DNA of 64,000 nt from Bacteroidota bacterium (GCA_018266395.1 JAFEAM010000038.1:1-64000); one strand, 5' to 3'; shown: positions 38,412 through 49,147, counted from the first letter of the stretch. A program made the numbers and translations. Notes: generated from the sequence alone by a model not told the origin.

Positions 38412-39686
38412 TTATGCTTGAAAATCCACAGTGAAGACGTGCTTTGCGTCCTTGAAGTCGTATGAAAGCTCATAATGGCTGTTATCGCAAATCTTCCTGA
38501 CTATAGCCAGCCCCAGACCGGTGCTGTTATGGTCTTCACTTTCCTTTTTGAATCGGCGGGTGATCTTGTCCAGATCCAGTGCCTTTCCCTGACCCGTATT
38601 GGCAACATGCAATTTGCTTCCCTCAAGTTCAAGGGTGATATCGGAGTCCCTGGGACTATGACGAATCGCGTTGTGCAGCAGATTGGTCATGAGTACTTCC
38701 AGCAGGGTCCGGTTGGTAATGATTGTGAGTTTTTCAAGTCGGGTACTAATCCTGATTCCGGCAGGCCCCGCGAATGGAGTCAGAATCCTAACCTGATTTT
38801 GGATCAGTTCTGACAATTCTATTTCCTCCTTGCTCAGAAATTGTTCGTTGTCGATCCTGCTGAGCAACAGGAGATTCTTGTTCAGCTTCGCCATGCGCTG
38901 GGCCGTTGATTCCAGTTCCATGATGGTATCCGCCTCGAGTTGCGTCATGTTCGGGCTTTGCATCAGCGTGTCAAGTTTGCTTTGAAAGATGGCGATAGGT
39001 GTTTGAAGTTCATGGGATGCGTTTTCTATAAACTCCTTTTGCTGGGTAAACACCTCATGATTCCGGGCGGCCAGATGGCTTACCGTTTTGTTGAGATCGT
39101 TGAACTCTGTGATATTGGACTCTTCTGTCATCACTGTCTCATTCTTGTCTAGCTCGTACGCTTTAAGCTGCTCAAGGGTCTTATAGAATGGTTTCCAAAG
39201 CCTTCGGGAAAGAAAACGATTCCAGAAGAGTAAGCCCAATACGAGTATGACGGATACAGCCAACTGAACCAAGCCAATCGCTTTGACCAGGTCATTGGTT
39301 TCGAGAAGTGACATCCGGACTATAAGCTTGTAAGGTTTACCCTTGATTATGACGCCCGTCTCGAATCTCCTGAAGGGTTTGTTCTCGTGGTCAACACTGT
39401 CATAGAGATTCAGGGTGCGGTAGTTGGTATGCACAACCCCAATAGACGGAGTAATGTGGATGTTCGAAGACAGCTTATCCAGAACCTTCAGGTCAGTCTC
39501 GAGGTCATCCAGATATTCAAAGCTCTGGATATGTTGAATAAATTGATCTGCCTGGGCCGCAATGGACTCATCCACCTCCTCGTTTAGTAGTGCTCGGATG
39601 GTAAAGAAAGATACGGGGATGCTCACCAGGATCATCATGAGCGAGAACAGGAGCGACCCGCGAAGACTGACTTGCAGTAACCTCAT
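38412..39686 (-). CDS. Membrane sensor histidine kinase
   Basis: A 424-residue kinase. A membrane helix near 10-30 and another near 138-158 enclose a periplasmic sensor of about 105 residues. A short linker leads to the dimerisation helix with His225 (ENASHELQTPIAI), then the ATP-binding domain (NLLHNAIRHS, NTGQGK, STGLGLAIVRKI). The G1 box NTGQGK is slightly unusual, with no DxGxG. It overlaps the OmpR-type regulator gene by 4 bases and so pairs with it. Upstream on the same strand lie a PepSY-like gene and an RND efflux operon, which suggests a metal or envelope-stress signal. Confidence 0.92.
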   Translation of the reverse strand: MRLLQVSLRGSLLFSLMMILVSIPVSFFTIRALLNEEVDESIAAQADQFIQHIQSFEYLDDLETDLKVLDKLSSNIHITPSIGVVHTNYRTLNLYDSVDHENKPFRRFETGVIIKGKPYKLIVRMSLLETNDLVKAIGLVQLAVSVILVLGLLFWNRFLSRRLWKPFYKTLEQLKAYELDKNETVMTEESNITEFNDLNKTVSHLAARNHEVFTQQKEFIENASHELQTPIAIFQSKLDTLMQSPNMTQLEADTIMELESTAQRMAKLNKNLLLLSRIDNEQFLSKEEIELSELIQNQVRILTPFAGPAGIRISTRLEKLTIITNRTLLEVLMTNLLHNAIRHSPRDSDITLELEGSKLHVANTGQGKALDLDKITRRFKKESEDHNSTGLGLAIVRKICDNSHYELSYDFKDAKHVFTVDFQA

Positions 39687-40357
39687 GTGGTGAATTTGTA
39701 CCCCAATCCGTAAACGCTTTTCACGTAATCCCTGCTACCGGCTTCGGTCAGTTTCTTCTTCAAATTCTTCACATGGGTATAAATGAAGTCATATCGATCA
39801 AGAAGATCCGCGTTATCACCGGACAAATGCTCTGCAATAGCATTCTTAGACACGACGCGGTTCTTGTTGGCAAGAAGGAATGCCAAGAGGGAGAATTCCA
39901 TGGGCGTGAGTTCGATGGCTTTATTGTTTACTGAAACCAGTTTGCCAGGCAGATTGATGGTGATCTCATTGAAAGTGACAATGTTACTTCCATCAAATTT
40001 CTTCCTTCTGATAATGGCCGAAACCCGTGCTATTAGCTCGGGCATGTAGAACGGTTTGGCCAGGTAATCGTCCGCACCCAGGTTCAATCCGGCCACCTTG
40101 TCCTCTGGTGAATTCCTTGCCGTAAGAATGATGATTCCATCGGTCTTGCCTTTCTGTTTGAGTTCTTCAAGTATTTTTAGGCCGTTGCCGTCAGGCAGAT
40201 TAAGATCGAGCAAGATACAGTCATAGTCATAAAGTCCTACTTTTTCGCTTGCCTCCGACATCCTTTGAGCGGCCTCACAAACATAACCCTCTTGCCAGAG
40301 GGCACTCTGGATGCCCAGCAGGAGGTCTTTTTCATCCTCAATTACAAGAACCTTCAT
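39683..40357 (-). CDS. OmpR/PhoB family response regulator
   Basis: A 224-residue regulator: a receiver with phospho-acceptor Asp51 (ILLDLNLPDG), acidic pocket EDE at 7-9 and the conserved Lys in YLAKPF; then a winged-helix DNA-binding domain (ELTPMEFSLLAFLL ... SVYGLGYKF). It belongs to the pair with the overlapping kinase gene. It is likely to control the RND operon encoded 0.6 kb upstream on the same strand, by analogy with CusRS/CzcRS systems; this is an inference from gene order. Confidence 0.94.
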   Translation of the reverse strand: MKVLVIEDEKDLLLGIQSALWQEGYVCEAAQRMSEASEKVGLYDYDCILLDLNLPDGNGLKILEELKQKGKTDGIIILTARNSPEDKVAGLNLGADDYLAKPFYMPELIARVSAIIRRKKFDGSNIVTFNEITINLPGKLVSVNNKAIELTPMEFSLLAFLLANKNRVVSKNAIAEHLSGDNADLLDRYDFIYTHVKNLKKKLTEAGSRDYVKSVYGLGYKFTT

Positions 40358-40435
40358 GCAGGATTCAGAATGTGATTATTTCTGCATTTTAACGAATTCC
40401 TGAATGAGATTCAGCAAAGGTGACGGGTACCATCA

Positions 40436-40909
40436 CTAATCTTTCTTCTCACCTGACTCCTTTGACTTCTCAGTCTTAAGTGTTTTCCCATTGGCATCAA
40501 TTTGTGCAACAATGGCTTCCTGGCCCTTCTCAAGTTCAAGTTCAAGTTCGTAAAAGGTTCCCCGGTCAGGCGTCTGAGCCAATTCGGATTCTTCAATCTT
40601 GTAGCCGGAAAATTCCCTCTTCAGAGTGGCCTGAACTGCCGTGGGTAAGCTCTTTGTTGAAATCTCCGTTTCAGTAATAAGCCATTTTCCACTTGAATCA
40701 AAGTTGGAAGATTGATTGGCAGACTCGCCTTTGAACTCAGCTTCGTACTCTGTGTTGCTTTCTTTTGACCACTTAACCTCCTTCGCCTTTGGAAATTTCT
40801 GGCTAAACGCCTGTCTCACTGCAACAGGGACATCTCCATCCTTCATCTGTTGCGCAAATGACTGACTTACGATAAGCAGCAGCGCTGACTGGATCAATAG
40901 GTTTTTCAT
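40436..40909 (-). CDS. Exported PepSY-like domain protein
   Basis: A 157-residue protein. I place the start at the ATG at 40909 (MKNLLIQSALLLIVSQSFAQ), which gives a clean signal peptide; an in-frame ATG 27 bases upstream adds a polar leader. The mature protein has two repeats of the pattern V-x3-F-x3-[FY]P-x-A/G-x3-V-x-W (AFSQKFPKAKEVKWSKES; TLKREFSGYKIEES), like the PepSY-like domains of periplasmic Bacteroidota proteins. The C-terminus is Lys/Glu-rich. It lies between an RND operon and a two-component pair, where such proteins often occur, perhaps as a periplasmic modulator of the kinase. Confidence 0.78.
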   Translation of the reverse strand: MKNLLIQSALLLIVSQSFAQQMKDGDVPVAVRQAFSQKFPKAKEVKWSKESNTEYEAEFKGESANQSSNFDSSGKWLITETEISTKSLPTAVQATLKREFSGYKIEESELAQTPDRGTFYELELELEKGQEAIVAQIDANGKTLKTEKSKESGEKKD

Positions 40910-40999
40910 ATTGTTGTTTATTTTGTTTACAGGCAAATAAACCCCCAGATACTGTTTTAAATCTGAGTAATTGTGGGTTGGTCCTATTTTTCAATCCGT

Positions 41000-43900
41000 C
41001 TACATATCAGCGGAATGAACCGGTCTGCCAAACTTTAGATAGACTAAAGGGAGATAAAGCAAATTCATAAGCGTCGAGGTAATGATGCCTGCGGTAATCA
41101 CTACGGCCATCGGAAATTCGATCTCCTGGCCCGGCTCATTTCCGGAAACTATGATAGGCAGCAAGGCCAGGATGGCGGCAGATGCAGTCATGAGTATAGG
41201 CGCCATACGTTCGAGTGCGCCCCTAATCACCATCTTGATCCCGAATACTTCCCCTTCCTGTGTTTCCAGGTGTCTGTAATGGCTGATGAGCATAATGGCG
41301 TTCCGGGTTGCAACGCCCAATACCGTAACAAATCCCACCAATGACCCAAGGGACAACACTCCACCGCCAAGCCATGCGCTGACGATGCACCCGGAGAGAG
41401 CAAATGGAAGACTCACGATAATAAGCAATGAAGTTCTGATCGAATCAAAGTCTGCATACAATATGAGAAATATGCCCACCAGGGACAGCAGTGCAAGAAG
41501 GTTCAGCCTGTTCTGTGAGGATTGACGCTCGGCGTATTCACCTAATACCTCCGGATGGTAGCCCTTGTCAAAGGTGATGTTCTTAAGTTTGGACTCAATG
41601 TCTCTGGCTACTGTGCCTAGCGCTCTTCCTTTGGTATTGCAGGTGACATCGATTCTTCGGGAAGAGGATTCGCGTGTGATTTCGTTGGGCGTGGGTGCAA
41701 TATAGACGTCGGCGACATCCTTCACCGGAACTCTTCCTCCAGAGGGAATGTCAATCAGCAGGTTCCTCACGGTCTCAATGTTGGTTCTCTCATTTTGGTT
41801 TCCCCACACCACAACATCAAATATTTTCTGATCCTCATAGATTTCACCCACCTTGGTGCCATTGATGACGGTATTGACCGTTCGGCGCACATCTCCTGCG
41901 GTCAGACCGAATTGCGCTGCCGCTTCAGGCTTGAACTTCACTTCAATTTGAGGTACCAGGATCATGGGCTGGACTTTCAGATCAGACACGCCCTCCACAT
42001 GTGCAAGTGAATCACCCACCTGCCATGCCTTGGACTGCAGCACATCCAGGTCCGATCCAAAAATTCGTACGACTATGCTGGCACTTGTGCCGGTGAGTAC
42101 TTCCTTGACTCTCTCCCGAAGGTAAGTGAGCAAATCGCGATAAAGTCCGGGATATCCATCAACCACCTCCTGAACCTTGTTCACCGTTTCATCATAGTTT
42201 ACTTTCGGATCAATACTGATCCACAGTTCCGTGAAGTTGGGTCCCACCACTTCATCGGCCACTTCGGCACGCCCGATATGGGAACCAAAATTTCTGACTC
42301 CGGGGATAGAACGCAACTCATTGCTGGCTCGTATCGTAATTCGATCCATGGCCTCGAGTGATGTGCCGGGTTTCTCCACCCAGTGCATAAGGAAATCATA
42401 TTCTTTGAAGTGTGGGAGAAATTCCTCTCCGAGGAATGGAAAAGTCAAAAGAACAATGACTGTAAAGATGAGGGGCAAACGCAACGGGTTCCTTGATTCT
42501 AAAATCCCCGAGAGTAATTTCTCATACCTGATTTTCAGCCAGTGTACAAGGGGAGGGTCCCCCAAGGCCTCATTGCCTGAGTATCGCTTCGGGAGAATCA
42601 TCAGTGACAATGCGGGGGTGAACGTGAGTGCAACAAAAAGTGAGGCAAGGATGGCCAGCATGTAGGACAAAGCCAGCGGTCTGAAAAACGATCCCGAAAG
42701 GCCCGGAAGGAAAAAAACCGGCATGAGAACAAGGGCCACAATTATACTTCCATAAACGACTGCGCTCCTCACCTCCATGGATGCCTTCAGTACCACCTTG
42801 AAGTGCTTTTCGGCTTTTGGCAGCAGACTATTGAGACGAAGCCGCCGTACGATGTTTTCCACATCGATGATGGCATCATCCACCACTTCGCCAAGCGCCA
42901 GCACGAGGCCGGCCAGCACCATTGTATCCAGGGTTCCTCCTCTGTAATGCAATACCAGTGCCGCTACGATCAAAGAGATAGGAATCGCCAACACGCTGAT
43001 GAGTGCTGTTCGCCAGTCTTTTAGAAAGAAAAACAAAATAAGAATAACGAGAACACAGCCCAGGAGCAAAGCCCTGTTAAGGTTTTGGATCGACATTTCT
43101 ATGAACGTCGCCGGTCTGAAGATGGTGGAGTCAAATTCAAGTTCCTTCATTCCCGGCTTCAGATCTTCAATCACCTTTTCTACGTTCCGGGTTACTTCCA
43201 GCGTATTGGCCTGTGGTTGCTTTTCTACTATCAGGAGAAGACCTGGACCGTCGTTGATGATGGCATCGCCTATGGGTGCGGGGAAACCTTCCGTAACCTC
43301 CGCCAGGTCGCCCAGCCTGATAGGGGCACCATTTCCAACTTTGATGGCGATATTGGCGAGATCAGCTGCCGTGTAGATGTCGGGCACATTGGAAACTGCC
43401 ATCCTCTGGTTGGGCATATCAATAAACCCACCGCCGAGCAAGGCAGTTGCATCGCGTACCGCAGTAATTACCTGGTTGAGTTTGATGTTGTTGGCGAAGA
43501 GCCGCTCAGGGTTAACCCTTACTTGCAGCTGCCGGTCCCGTTGTCCCCAAATGGCCACATTCGCGACACCAGGTACGGCCATCATCCGTGGTCGCGCCGT
43601 CCAGCGCACCAGTGTGGTCATGTCCATTTGTGAAAGCGTCTTTGAGGTAACACCAATCTTCATCACACGGCTGGTGGAAGAGAGAGGTGTCAGCATCACC
43701 GGCGGACGAGCCACTGCGGGTAGCTGGGGGGTAACGCGTGCAATGCGTTCCTGGACAAGTTGCCTTGCCCGGATGACATCGGTGCCGCTCTCAAAATGCA
43801 CAATAATTGAGGCGAGACCGAGAACTGACTTGGAACGGAGTCTGGTGGAAAAAGGAGTGCCATTAAGGGAGTTTTCAATTGGCACGGCAATCAGTGCTTC

Positions 43901-44080
43901 AACTTCAGCTGTAGACAAACCGGGTGCTTCAACCTGAACTTCTACATATGGAGGCGCGAATTCAGGAAAAACGTCAAAGGCACTGTTCTTGAGTACTGCG
44001 GAACCTGCAATCATGAGGATTCCCATCAGGACCACAATGACCAGGCGAAGTCGTAAGGATGTTGAGACGATCCAGCGCAT
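41000..44080 (-). CDS. RND efflux transporter, heavy-metal (CusA/CzcA) type
   Basis: A 1026-residue inner-membrane pump. It has twelve membrane helices in two halves with two large periplasmic porter regions. Family marks are the opening [61 protein letters not shown] in helix 4 with the charged proton-relay residues, and [20 protein letters not shown] in the second half. It couples proton influx to export of divalent or monovalent metal ions through the adaptor and TolC partner. The start shares one base with the adaptor stop (TAATG). The metal cannot be assigned from sequence alone. Confidence 0.92.
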   Translation of the reverse strand: MRWIVSTSLRLRLVIVVLMGILMIAGSAVLKNSAFDVFPEFAPPYVEVQVEAPGLSTAEVEALIAVPIENSLNGTPFSTRLRSKSVLGLASIIVHFESGTDVIRARQLVQERIARVTPQLPAVARPPVMLTPLSSTSRVMKIGVTSKTLSQMDMTTLVRWTARPRMMAVPGVANVAIWGQRDRQLQVRVNPERLFANNIKLNQVITAVRDATALLGGGFIDMPNQRMAVSNVPDIYTAADLANIAIKVGNGAPIRLGDLAEVTEGFPAPIGDAIINDGPGLLLIVEKQPQANTLEVTRNVEKVIEDLKPGMKELEFDSTIFRPATFIEMSIQNLNRALLLGCVLVILILFFFLKDWRTALISVLAIPISLIVAALVLHYRGGTLDTMVLAGLVLALGEVVDDAIIDVENIVRRLRLNSLLPKAEKHFKVVLKASMEVRSAVVYGSIIVALVLMPVFFLPGLSGSFFRPLALSYMLAILASLFVALTFTPALSLMILPKRYSGNEALGDPPLVHWLKIRYEKLLSGILESRNPLRLPLIFTVIVLLTFPFLGEEFLPHFKEYDFLMHWVEKPGTSLEAMDRITIRASNELRSIPGVRNFGSHIGRAEVADEVVGPNFTELWISIDPKVNYDETVNKVQEVVDGYPGLYRDLLTYLRERVKEVLTGTSASIVVRIFGSDLDVLQSKAWQVGDSLAHVEGVSDLKVQPMILVPQIEVKFKPEAAAQFGLTAGDVRRTVNTVINGTKVGEIYEDQKIFDVVVWGNQNERTNIETVRNLLIDIPSGGRVPVKDVADVYIAPTPNEITRESSSRRIDVTCNTKGRALGTVARDIESKLKNITFDKGYHPEVLGEYAERQSSQNRLNLLALLSLVGIFLILYADFDSIRTSLLIIVSLPFALSGCIVSAWLGGGVLSLGSLVGFVTVLGVATRNAIMLISHYRHLETQEGEVFGIKMVIRGALERMAPILMTASAAILALLPIIVSGNEPGQEIEFPMAVVITAGIITSTLMNLLYLPLVYLKFGRPVHSADM

Positions 44081-45270
44081 TATTTAGCCCCTCCGAATTC
44101 AGTCCCGAATAATTCTGCGGTGCCTTCCGTGACAATCATGGTTCCTGGTGCAGGGCCCCGGCGCAACAAGGCAATGCCACCGTCCACGTCAGTCACTTCG
44201 ACCCGCCTGCGAATAAATGTCTCGGCGTTTGCCATTTCATATACCCAGGTACCTCCGTATATGTCATATACGATGGCGGAGAATGGAATCTCAAGGGCCT
44301 TCTGCTGTGACTTGATTGAAAGGGTTACGCTTACTCTTTGCCCTGGACGAAATAAACCATCCTGGTTTGTGATCTCGTAGAAGAAGTCGGCTGAACTGCT
44401 GAGCGGGTCGGCTGTCTGGGGGCCATTCACTGGCATCGCTTCACGATCGCCCTTCGACCCATTGAAATCTGAAAGATTCCGCACGTGGGCTGGCTGCTTG
44501 CTGTCTACAAGCGTGAGGTCACCGGCGTAAACCGGCACGCGTACCCACAAAGGGCTCAGCGCTGAAACATCCATGACCGGTGCGTTGGCTGAAACTACCT
44601 GTGAGGGTGATGCATATACTCTTTGTATGAATCCAGTCACGGCTGATTCGATGTTTAACGTAGATAGTTTCTCTGAAACATTGTTGCCCGAGTTCCCTTT
44701 CATGAGCTCGACGCGTGCCTCCGCTACGCGCAGTCCTGCAGAAATATTGGCGAGCTCTGCCTCAGCATCCTGCAAGGCGCGCAAACTGCCGGCCTTGTCC
44801 TTATAAAGTTGTTGAGCTCTTTTGAGCTTTTCTGTGGCTACTTCAAACTGGACTTGTCGAAGCTTAACATCTTCCTGCGCACTCATGAGATCCTTTTCAG
44901 ATGGGAGGATCAGAAGTCGATAAAGGACTTGTCCTTTCCTCACCGGCGAGCCGGCCAATGGTAGCTTGCCATCCGGCAGCCCAAGAATTGTTCCTGAAAC
45001 CGGCGCGGTCATCGTCATAGACTGGCCCGGTACCGCTGTGACCTCCCCGCTGTAGGTCCTGGTTCGATTGGATTCCCTTTCTTCGAGCGCCTGCGTTTTT
45101 ATCCCAAGGCGCTGAACAGCACTTTCGGTCAGCTTTATTGTAGTAAGTTGTGATTCCTTAACCGGATTCTCTATTGAAGATGGCGGTGTCTTCTTGGTGT
45201 CGCTTTTTTGTGAACATGCTGATCCCAGAACAAGCGACAAGACGACTATGATCAGGATGGTTCTTTTCAT
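44080..45270 (-). CDS. RND efflux periplasmic adaptor lipoprotein
   Basis: A 396-residue membrane-fusion protein with a Spase II signal (lipobox GSAC, Cys20). The order is typical: a lipoyl/barrel-sandwich half near 75-120 ([19 protein letters not shown]), an alpha-helical hairpin near 130-205, the second lipoyl half ([18 protein letters not shown]), a beta-barrel, and a membrane-proximal domain ([19 protein letters not shown]). It bridges the RND pump and the TolC-type channel. It overlaps both neighbours (4 bases with TolC, 1 base with the pump), so the three proteins are made together. Confidence 0.93.
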   Translation of the reverse strand: MKRTILIIVVLSLVLGSACSQKSDTKKTPPSSIENPVKESQLTTIKLTESAVQRLGIKTQALEERESNRTRTYSGEVTAVPGQSMTMTAPVSGTILGLPDGKLPLAGSPVRKGQVLYRLLILPSEKDLMSAQEDVKLRQVQFEVATEKLKRAQQLYKDKAGSLRALQDAEAELANISAGLRVAEARVELMKGNSGNNVSEKLSTLNIESAVTGFIQRVYASPSQVVSANAPVMDVSALSPLWVRVPVYAGDLTLVDSKQPAHVRNLSDFNGSKGDREAMPVNGPQTADPLSSSADFFYEITNQDGLFRPGQRVSVTLSIKSQQKALEIPFSAIVYDIYGGTWVYEMANAETFIRRRVEVTDVDGGIALLRRGPAPGTMIVTEGTAELFGTEFGGAK

Positions 45271-46610
45271 TTCTGCTGATTTAGTATTCGTTTTCCAAGT
45301 GAATAGTTCATTTGACTTACGGACCGCCGGAGTTCTGCTGACGCCTCCGCTTGCTTTAGCTTAGCATCCAGTAGTTGGCGGTTAGCCTCCAAAACCGGCA
45401 GGTACGAGATGTCCCCGGTTCCATAACTATTGATAGACAATGAAGCAGCCTGTTCCAGGCCGGGGATTACAGTTTTGTTCCATAATTGGTACGAATTCAC
45501 GGCAAGTTCATAGCGAGCGTAGGCTTCGGAAACCGTCAGGGCCACCCGCTGCCGCAGCGCTATATAGTTATGCGAAGCCTGTTCTATTTCGGCCTTGGCC
45601 CTCGAAATCCTTCCCTGGTTCCAGCTGAAGATGGGTATCTCTGTGCGAATCCCGAGATCATACGTTTGTGGAATAGGCTTTTCAGCGGATGGCGTACCGG
45701 CAAAGTTCTGACCATTAAGTACCGCTGTCAACACTGCAATTCTGGAGCGTTCCCAGCCAAGCCTGTGTCCTGCGGCTTCTATGGCATTACGAGATGCGAC
45801 AAGTTCAGGCTGATTGCTGAATGCGATGTCCAAAAGCTCCTCCCTCGTTACATTGTGATTCATAACAGGTTCTGACTTAGAAAGATGGATGGTAGTATCG
45901 GTGGGGAGCCCCAGCAGTGTATTGAACCTGTATTTAAATACGCTCGTATCCTGCTGCACCCTCATCAGGAGGTCAATGGCGTTGGCGGAATCCATCCTTG
46001 CCGTTATGGCTTCAAGCTCGCTGATATCGCCGTTTCTCAGGCGCGATGAGGCGAGGTAGCTCATTTGCATTCGTATTTGGGCACTCTCCGCGAGGATCTT
46101 TGAACGAATGCGCGCCAGCGAGAGGTCCGCATAGGCCACCTGCACGTCCCGGATAAGAGTGAAGCTTCGCTGCACCATGTTTTCAGCCACCTTGGCCGCA
46201 TCGCGTTTGGCGGCGGCAATGCGGTGTGGCCTTTGCCAGAGCTGATCCAGGTAGAAATACATATAAGCCTGTGCTACTATGCCGCCGTTGGGTGACAGGT
46301 ACTGGAGAAGTGGATTGGGAATGATTCCGGCATCCTTCACATCAGCTGCCGCAAAGGATATCGCAGCCAGATCTGCCTGGAATTGTTCATTATTCCAGAG
46401 TGCAATGGTCACCGCTTCATCCTCCGTGATCCCGTCAGCCAGGCTGGCGCCAGGCGGTAATTCAAACTTACCGGCCGGCTTTTGCTGCGTCATTTCAAAC
46501 TCCGTCTGACGTTTCACCCTGTCCGACACATAGGATCGGGTGTATGGATTTCGAGGGTTGCACCCCGCCAGGAAGGCCAAGACGACCAGGAGAAGAGCGT
46601 TAATTTTCAT
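45267..46610 (-). CDS. TolC-family outer-membrane efflux lipoprotein
   Basis: A 447-residue protein. The start is placed at the ATG at 46610 (MKINALLLVVLAFLAGCNP), giving a lipobox AGC with Cys17; the frame runs 40 codons further upstream but lacks a signal there. The body shows the duplicated TolC pattern of long heptad helices, for example AAADVKDAGIIPNPLLQYLSP in the first half and SLSINSYGTGDISYLPVLEA in the second. It forms the outer-membrane channel of the RND system. It is the first gene of the operon, with a 183-base divergent region to the beta-propeller gene. Confidence 0.92.
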   Translation of the reverse strand: MKINALLLVVLAFLAGCNPRNPYTRSYVSDRVKRQTEFEMTQQKPAGKFELPPGASLADGITEDEAVTIALWNNEQFQADLAAISFAAADVKDAGIIPNPLLQYLSPNGGIVAQAYMYFYLDQLWQRPHRIAAAKRDAAKVAENMVQRSFTLIRDVQVAYADLSLARIRSKILAESAQIRMQMSYLASSRLRNGDISELEAITARMDSANAIDLLMRVQQDTSVFKYRFNTLLGLPTDTTIHLSKSEPVMNHNVTREELLDIAFSNQPELVASRNAIEAAGHRLGWERSRIAVLTAVLNGQNFAGTPSAEKPIPQTYDLGIRTEIPIFSWNQGRISRAKAEIEQASHNYIALRQRVALTVSEAYARYELAVNSYQLWNKTVIPGLEQAASLSINSYGTGDISYLPVLEANRQLLDAKLKQAEASAELRRSVSQMNYSLGKRILNQQK

Positions 46611-46793
46611 CGCCTCAAGGTGTTTACCAATTCTGTAGAAAGACTGAAGAAGAAGCAGGGATTTGCTGCATAGGCTATCTAGTTTAGCTTTCTCTCCAGA
46701 TTTTCCACAGAATTGAGTCCTTATTTCCACACGCGTACGCCAGAGGACCAGCGAGAGCTGCCCGAGGCCAACAAAATTTTAACCCAATTGTAA

Positions 46794-47816
46794 ATGGAAA
46801 GGAAACAGTTGTTCTTTATCGGTGCTTTGTTCCTTGCACAAGTGTCATGGGCACAAGAGAGTTTCCACCTTATCAAGAAGACCGTAATTGGCGGAGAAGG
46901 AGGATGGGATTACCTGAGTGTTGATTCGAAGAGCAGTACGCTCTACATTTCTCACAGTACACAAGTGGAGGTGCTTGATGCCAAGACGTACGAGAAGAAA
47001 GGCGTCATCCCCGGACTGCAAGGGGTGCACGGTGTGATTGCCGTTCCTTCATCGGGACGCGGCATTACGACCAATGGCCGCAGCAATTCTGCCACCATCT
47101 TCGACCTGAAAACACTTAAGCCAATAGTTGAGGTACCTACCGGAAAGAATCCGGATGCCTTGCTCTACGACAGCTTTTCAAAACGAGTATTTACTTTTAA
47201 TCACAGCGACGTAACCGCCACTGCCATTGATATTGAAAACGGTAAAGTAGTGGGAACAGTTGACCTCGGCGGAACAGCGCTGGAGGCAGGTGCAACCGAT
47301 GAGAAGGGCACCATCTTTGTGAACCTTGAAGATGCCAGCGAAATAGTTTCATTTGACGCCCGCACGCTGGTGATGAAAGATCGCTGGAAGCTTTCGCCTT
47401 GTGAGGAGCCGACAGGGCTGGCATTGGACATGAAGAACAACCGCCTCTTCAGTGTTTGTCATAATGGGATGATGATGGTGGTCGATTCGAAATCGGGGAA
47501 AATCATCGCACAGGTTCCCATTGGCAAGCGTGTCGATGGCGCCGCGTTTGATCCTGAATTGAAAATGGCATTCAGCTCCAACGGCGAAGGAACTATTACG
47601 GTAGTTAAGGAGGTTTCGCCAAATGAGTTCAAAGTCATCCAGACCATTGAGACCGCGGTGGGTGCCAGAACCATAGCGCTTGATCCCGTCACTCATCACT
47701 TGTTTGTATCCACTGCGCAGTATGGAGAGACTCCTGCCGCCACTGCCGAGAATCCGAATCCCCGTCCCAAGATCGTTCCCGGAACATTCATGGTGCTAGA
47801 GTATGGAATGAAATGA
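46794..47816 (+). CDS. YncE-like beta-propeller protein, exported
   Basis: A 340-residue protein with a signal peptide (FIGALFLAQVSWAQ). The mature part consists of about seven blade repeats of 40-45 residues with YVTN/YncE-type signatures such as WDYLSVDSKSSTLYISHST and KNPDALLYDSFSKRVFTFN. It is a periplasmic or secreted protein without recognisable catalytic residues; family members bind nucleic acids, quinoproteins or other proteins, so no function can be assigned. It is divergent from the efflux operon. Confidence 0.87.
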   Translation: MERKQLFFIGALFLAQVSWAQESFHLIKKTVIGGEGGWDYLSVDSKSSTLYISHSTQVEVLDAKTYEKKGVIPGLQGVHGVIAVPSSGRGITTNGRSNSATIFDLKTLKPIVEVPTGKNPDALLYDSFSKRVFTFNHSDVTATAIDIENGKVVGTVDLGGTALEAGATDEKGTIFVNLEDASEIVSFDARTLVMKDRWKLSPCEEPTGLALDMKNNRLFSVCHNGMMMVVDSKSGKIIAQVPIGKRVDGAAFDPELKMAFSSNGEGTITVVKEVSPNEFKVIQTIETAVGARTIALDPVTHHLFVSTAQYGETPAATAENPNPRPKIVPGTFMVLEYGMK

Positions 47817-47912
47817 TTTTGAGATCTGAGATTATCTGAGATCTGAAATATCTGAAATTTGAAATCTAAGTGCGTCCTTGAACCCCGGCGATAATTGTCG
47901 GGACACGCCTTG
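47817..47912. repeat. Composite intergenic repeat, copy 1 (TGAAATC runs plus GTCGGG palindrome)
   Basis: TCTGA/TGAAATC simple repeats (47820-47868) stand beside an imperfect palindrome CCCCGGCG-ATAATT-GTCGGGA (47883-47902) followed by ACACGCC. Copies 2 and 3 of the same composition are at 48440-48532 and 49050-49147. Confidence 0.65.
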
Positions 47913-47950
47913 AACATTGAACTTTGAACTGGAAACCTTACTTCCCGGAA

Positions 47951-48343
47951 CTACTTAAACATCATTCCGCCCATACTCGTCGGCATCGCAAATAATCCTA
48001 TTACGGTGATGATAGCAATACCAGTACCCACCACTATCGATCCTATTGCCAGTCCATTTAGTTTTCGCCGTTCTGCGGAGGCTATGGAATCGAGTTGTAC
48101 TTTCTCGGGAAATCGGTATGGCAATGTCTCACCACGGAATTCCTTGTAAGTTAGTTCTAACAGTTTCTGCTCCCTGGTTCTGCCATCTTTGAGTTTCAGC
48201 CTGTAGACTTTACCAGGCTTGAGCGCCTCCTGAAATTGGGATTGCGTGCCTGAAAGCATGAGCGCCTTGTGACTGTAGCAGGAGCAAAGGCAAAGGGGTA
48301 GCAAAATGAGAAGGATCTTAAAAAAGGATTGGGGCTGTGTCAT
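47951..48343 (-). CDS. Small putative lipoprotein with C-terminal membrane segment
   Basis: A 130-residue protein. The start is placed at 48343 (MTQPQSFFKILLILLPLCLCSC), which gives a lipobox LCSC; 32 further upstream codons in the same frame are unlikely. Residues 45-60 (KVYRLKLKDGRTREQKLLE) look like a small beta-rich domain, and a glycine-rich hydrophobic helix lies near 105-122 (GSIVVGTGIAIITVIGLFA). No named family is recognised. It is flanked on both sides by composite repeats. Confidence 0.65.
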   Translation of the reverse strand: MTQPQSFFKILLILLPLCLCSCYSHKALMLSGTQSQFQEALKPGKVYRLKLKDGRTREQKLLELTYKEFRGETLPYRFPEKVQLDSIASAERRKLNGLAIGSIVVGTGIAIITVIGLFAMPTSMGGMMFK

Positions 48344-48439
48344 GGTTTTTATGTTTGGTAATCCAAGATCGCACAACCAACCGCTGACCCATGCCTGAAT
48401 CCCGCAACAGGCATACCTCATAATTATTGAAAACCGCAA

Positions 48440-48532
48440 CTGTCACTCCCGACGATGAATGTCGGGGCTAACCTCGACGATAAATGTCAGGGCACGCCTC
48501 GTAACTTGAAATCTGAAATCTGAAATCTGAAA
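48440..48532. repeat. Composite intergenic repeat, copy 2
   Basis: A perfect palindrome CCCGAC-GATGAAT-GTCGGG (48448-48466), then a decayed one CTCGAC-GATAAAT-GTCAGG (48473-48491) followed by GCACGCC, then three TGAAATC units (48507-48532). It stops exactly at the stop codon of the gene at 48533. Confidence 0.7.
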
Positions 48533-49036
48533 CTATCCCCCCGCCATCATCAACGTCACCACCCTGAACCCCAGCAACAAATAGATTAACCACGTCTTGC
48601 GTGTGATAGAGATCGCCAGCAACAGGGCAATGGCGCCGAGTCTCTGCCATACGTATTCATGGGGGTCGAGCGTGAAGTGGAGAAAGATGAACAGGGCGAG
48701 AAGTGCGAATACAGGCCGCATGTTCTGGTGGAAATAATCCTTGAGACTGGCCGTGCTTTCTTCCGGGGTAAAGATGGCCACGACGACCAGGAACACCAGC
48801 GGAGCGGCAAGAATCTTCATATAAACCAGGTAACTGCTGAAGTGGTCTTCACTGACCCAATCGAAGAGTTGATAGAAGTTCCAGAAAGAAGTGTCCAGTA
48901 AAAGGATGGACGTCAGGGTATAGGGCAGGTAGCGCTGATCCGGTTTCAGAAAGGAGCGCCATGAGTTGATCAGGTCCGTGATGCCGAGTCCGTACAACAG
49001 GAGAGGGAGGATGAGGTAGTATTCTTTTTGCGACAT
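48533..49036 (-). CDS. Small multi-pass membrane protein
   Basis: A 167-residue protein with about five hydrophobic helices (near 6-24, 38-56, 70-90, 108-122 and 130-158) and few polar loops. The first helix begins MSQKEYYLILPLLLYGLG. No catalytic or transport motif is visible and no family is recognised. It lies between two composite palindromic repeats and downstream of the M28 peptidase gene on the same strand, 111 bases away. Confidence 0.7.
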   Translation of the reverse strand: MSQKEYYLILPLLLYGLGITDLINSWRSFLKPDQRYLPYTLTSILLLDTSFWNFYQLFDWVSEDHFSSYLVYMKILAAPLVFLVVVAIFTPEESTASLKDYFHQNMRPVFALLALFIFLHFTLDPHEYVWQRLGAIALLLAISITRKTWLIYLLLGFRVVTLMMAGG

Positions 49037-49049
49037 GGGTTAGTAAATT

Positions 49050-49147
49050 CAGATTTCAAATTTCAGATTTCAGGTGAGCCCGAAATTTATCGTCGAGGTT
49101 AGCCCCGACATTCATCGTCGGGCGAGCCCCGACATTTATCGTCGGGG
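49050..49147. repeat. Composite intergenic repeat, copy 3, with three tandem palindromes
   Basis: TTTCAGATTTCA-type repeats (49050-49073) are followed by three GTCGGG palindromes in a row: a decayed one (49079-49098), CCCCGAC-ATTCATC-GTCGGG (49103-49122) and a perfect CCCCGAC-ATTTATC-GTCGGGG (49127-49147). The last touches the stop codon of the peptidase gene and could also act as a hairpin at its 3' end. Confidence 0.75.
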
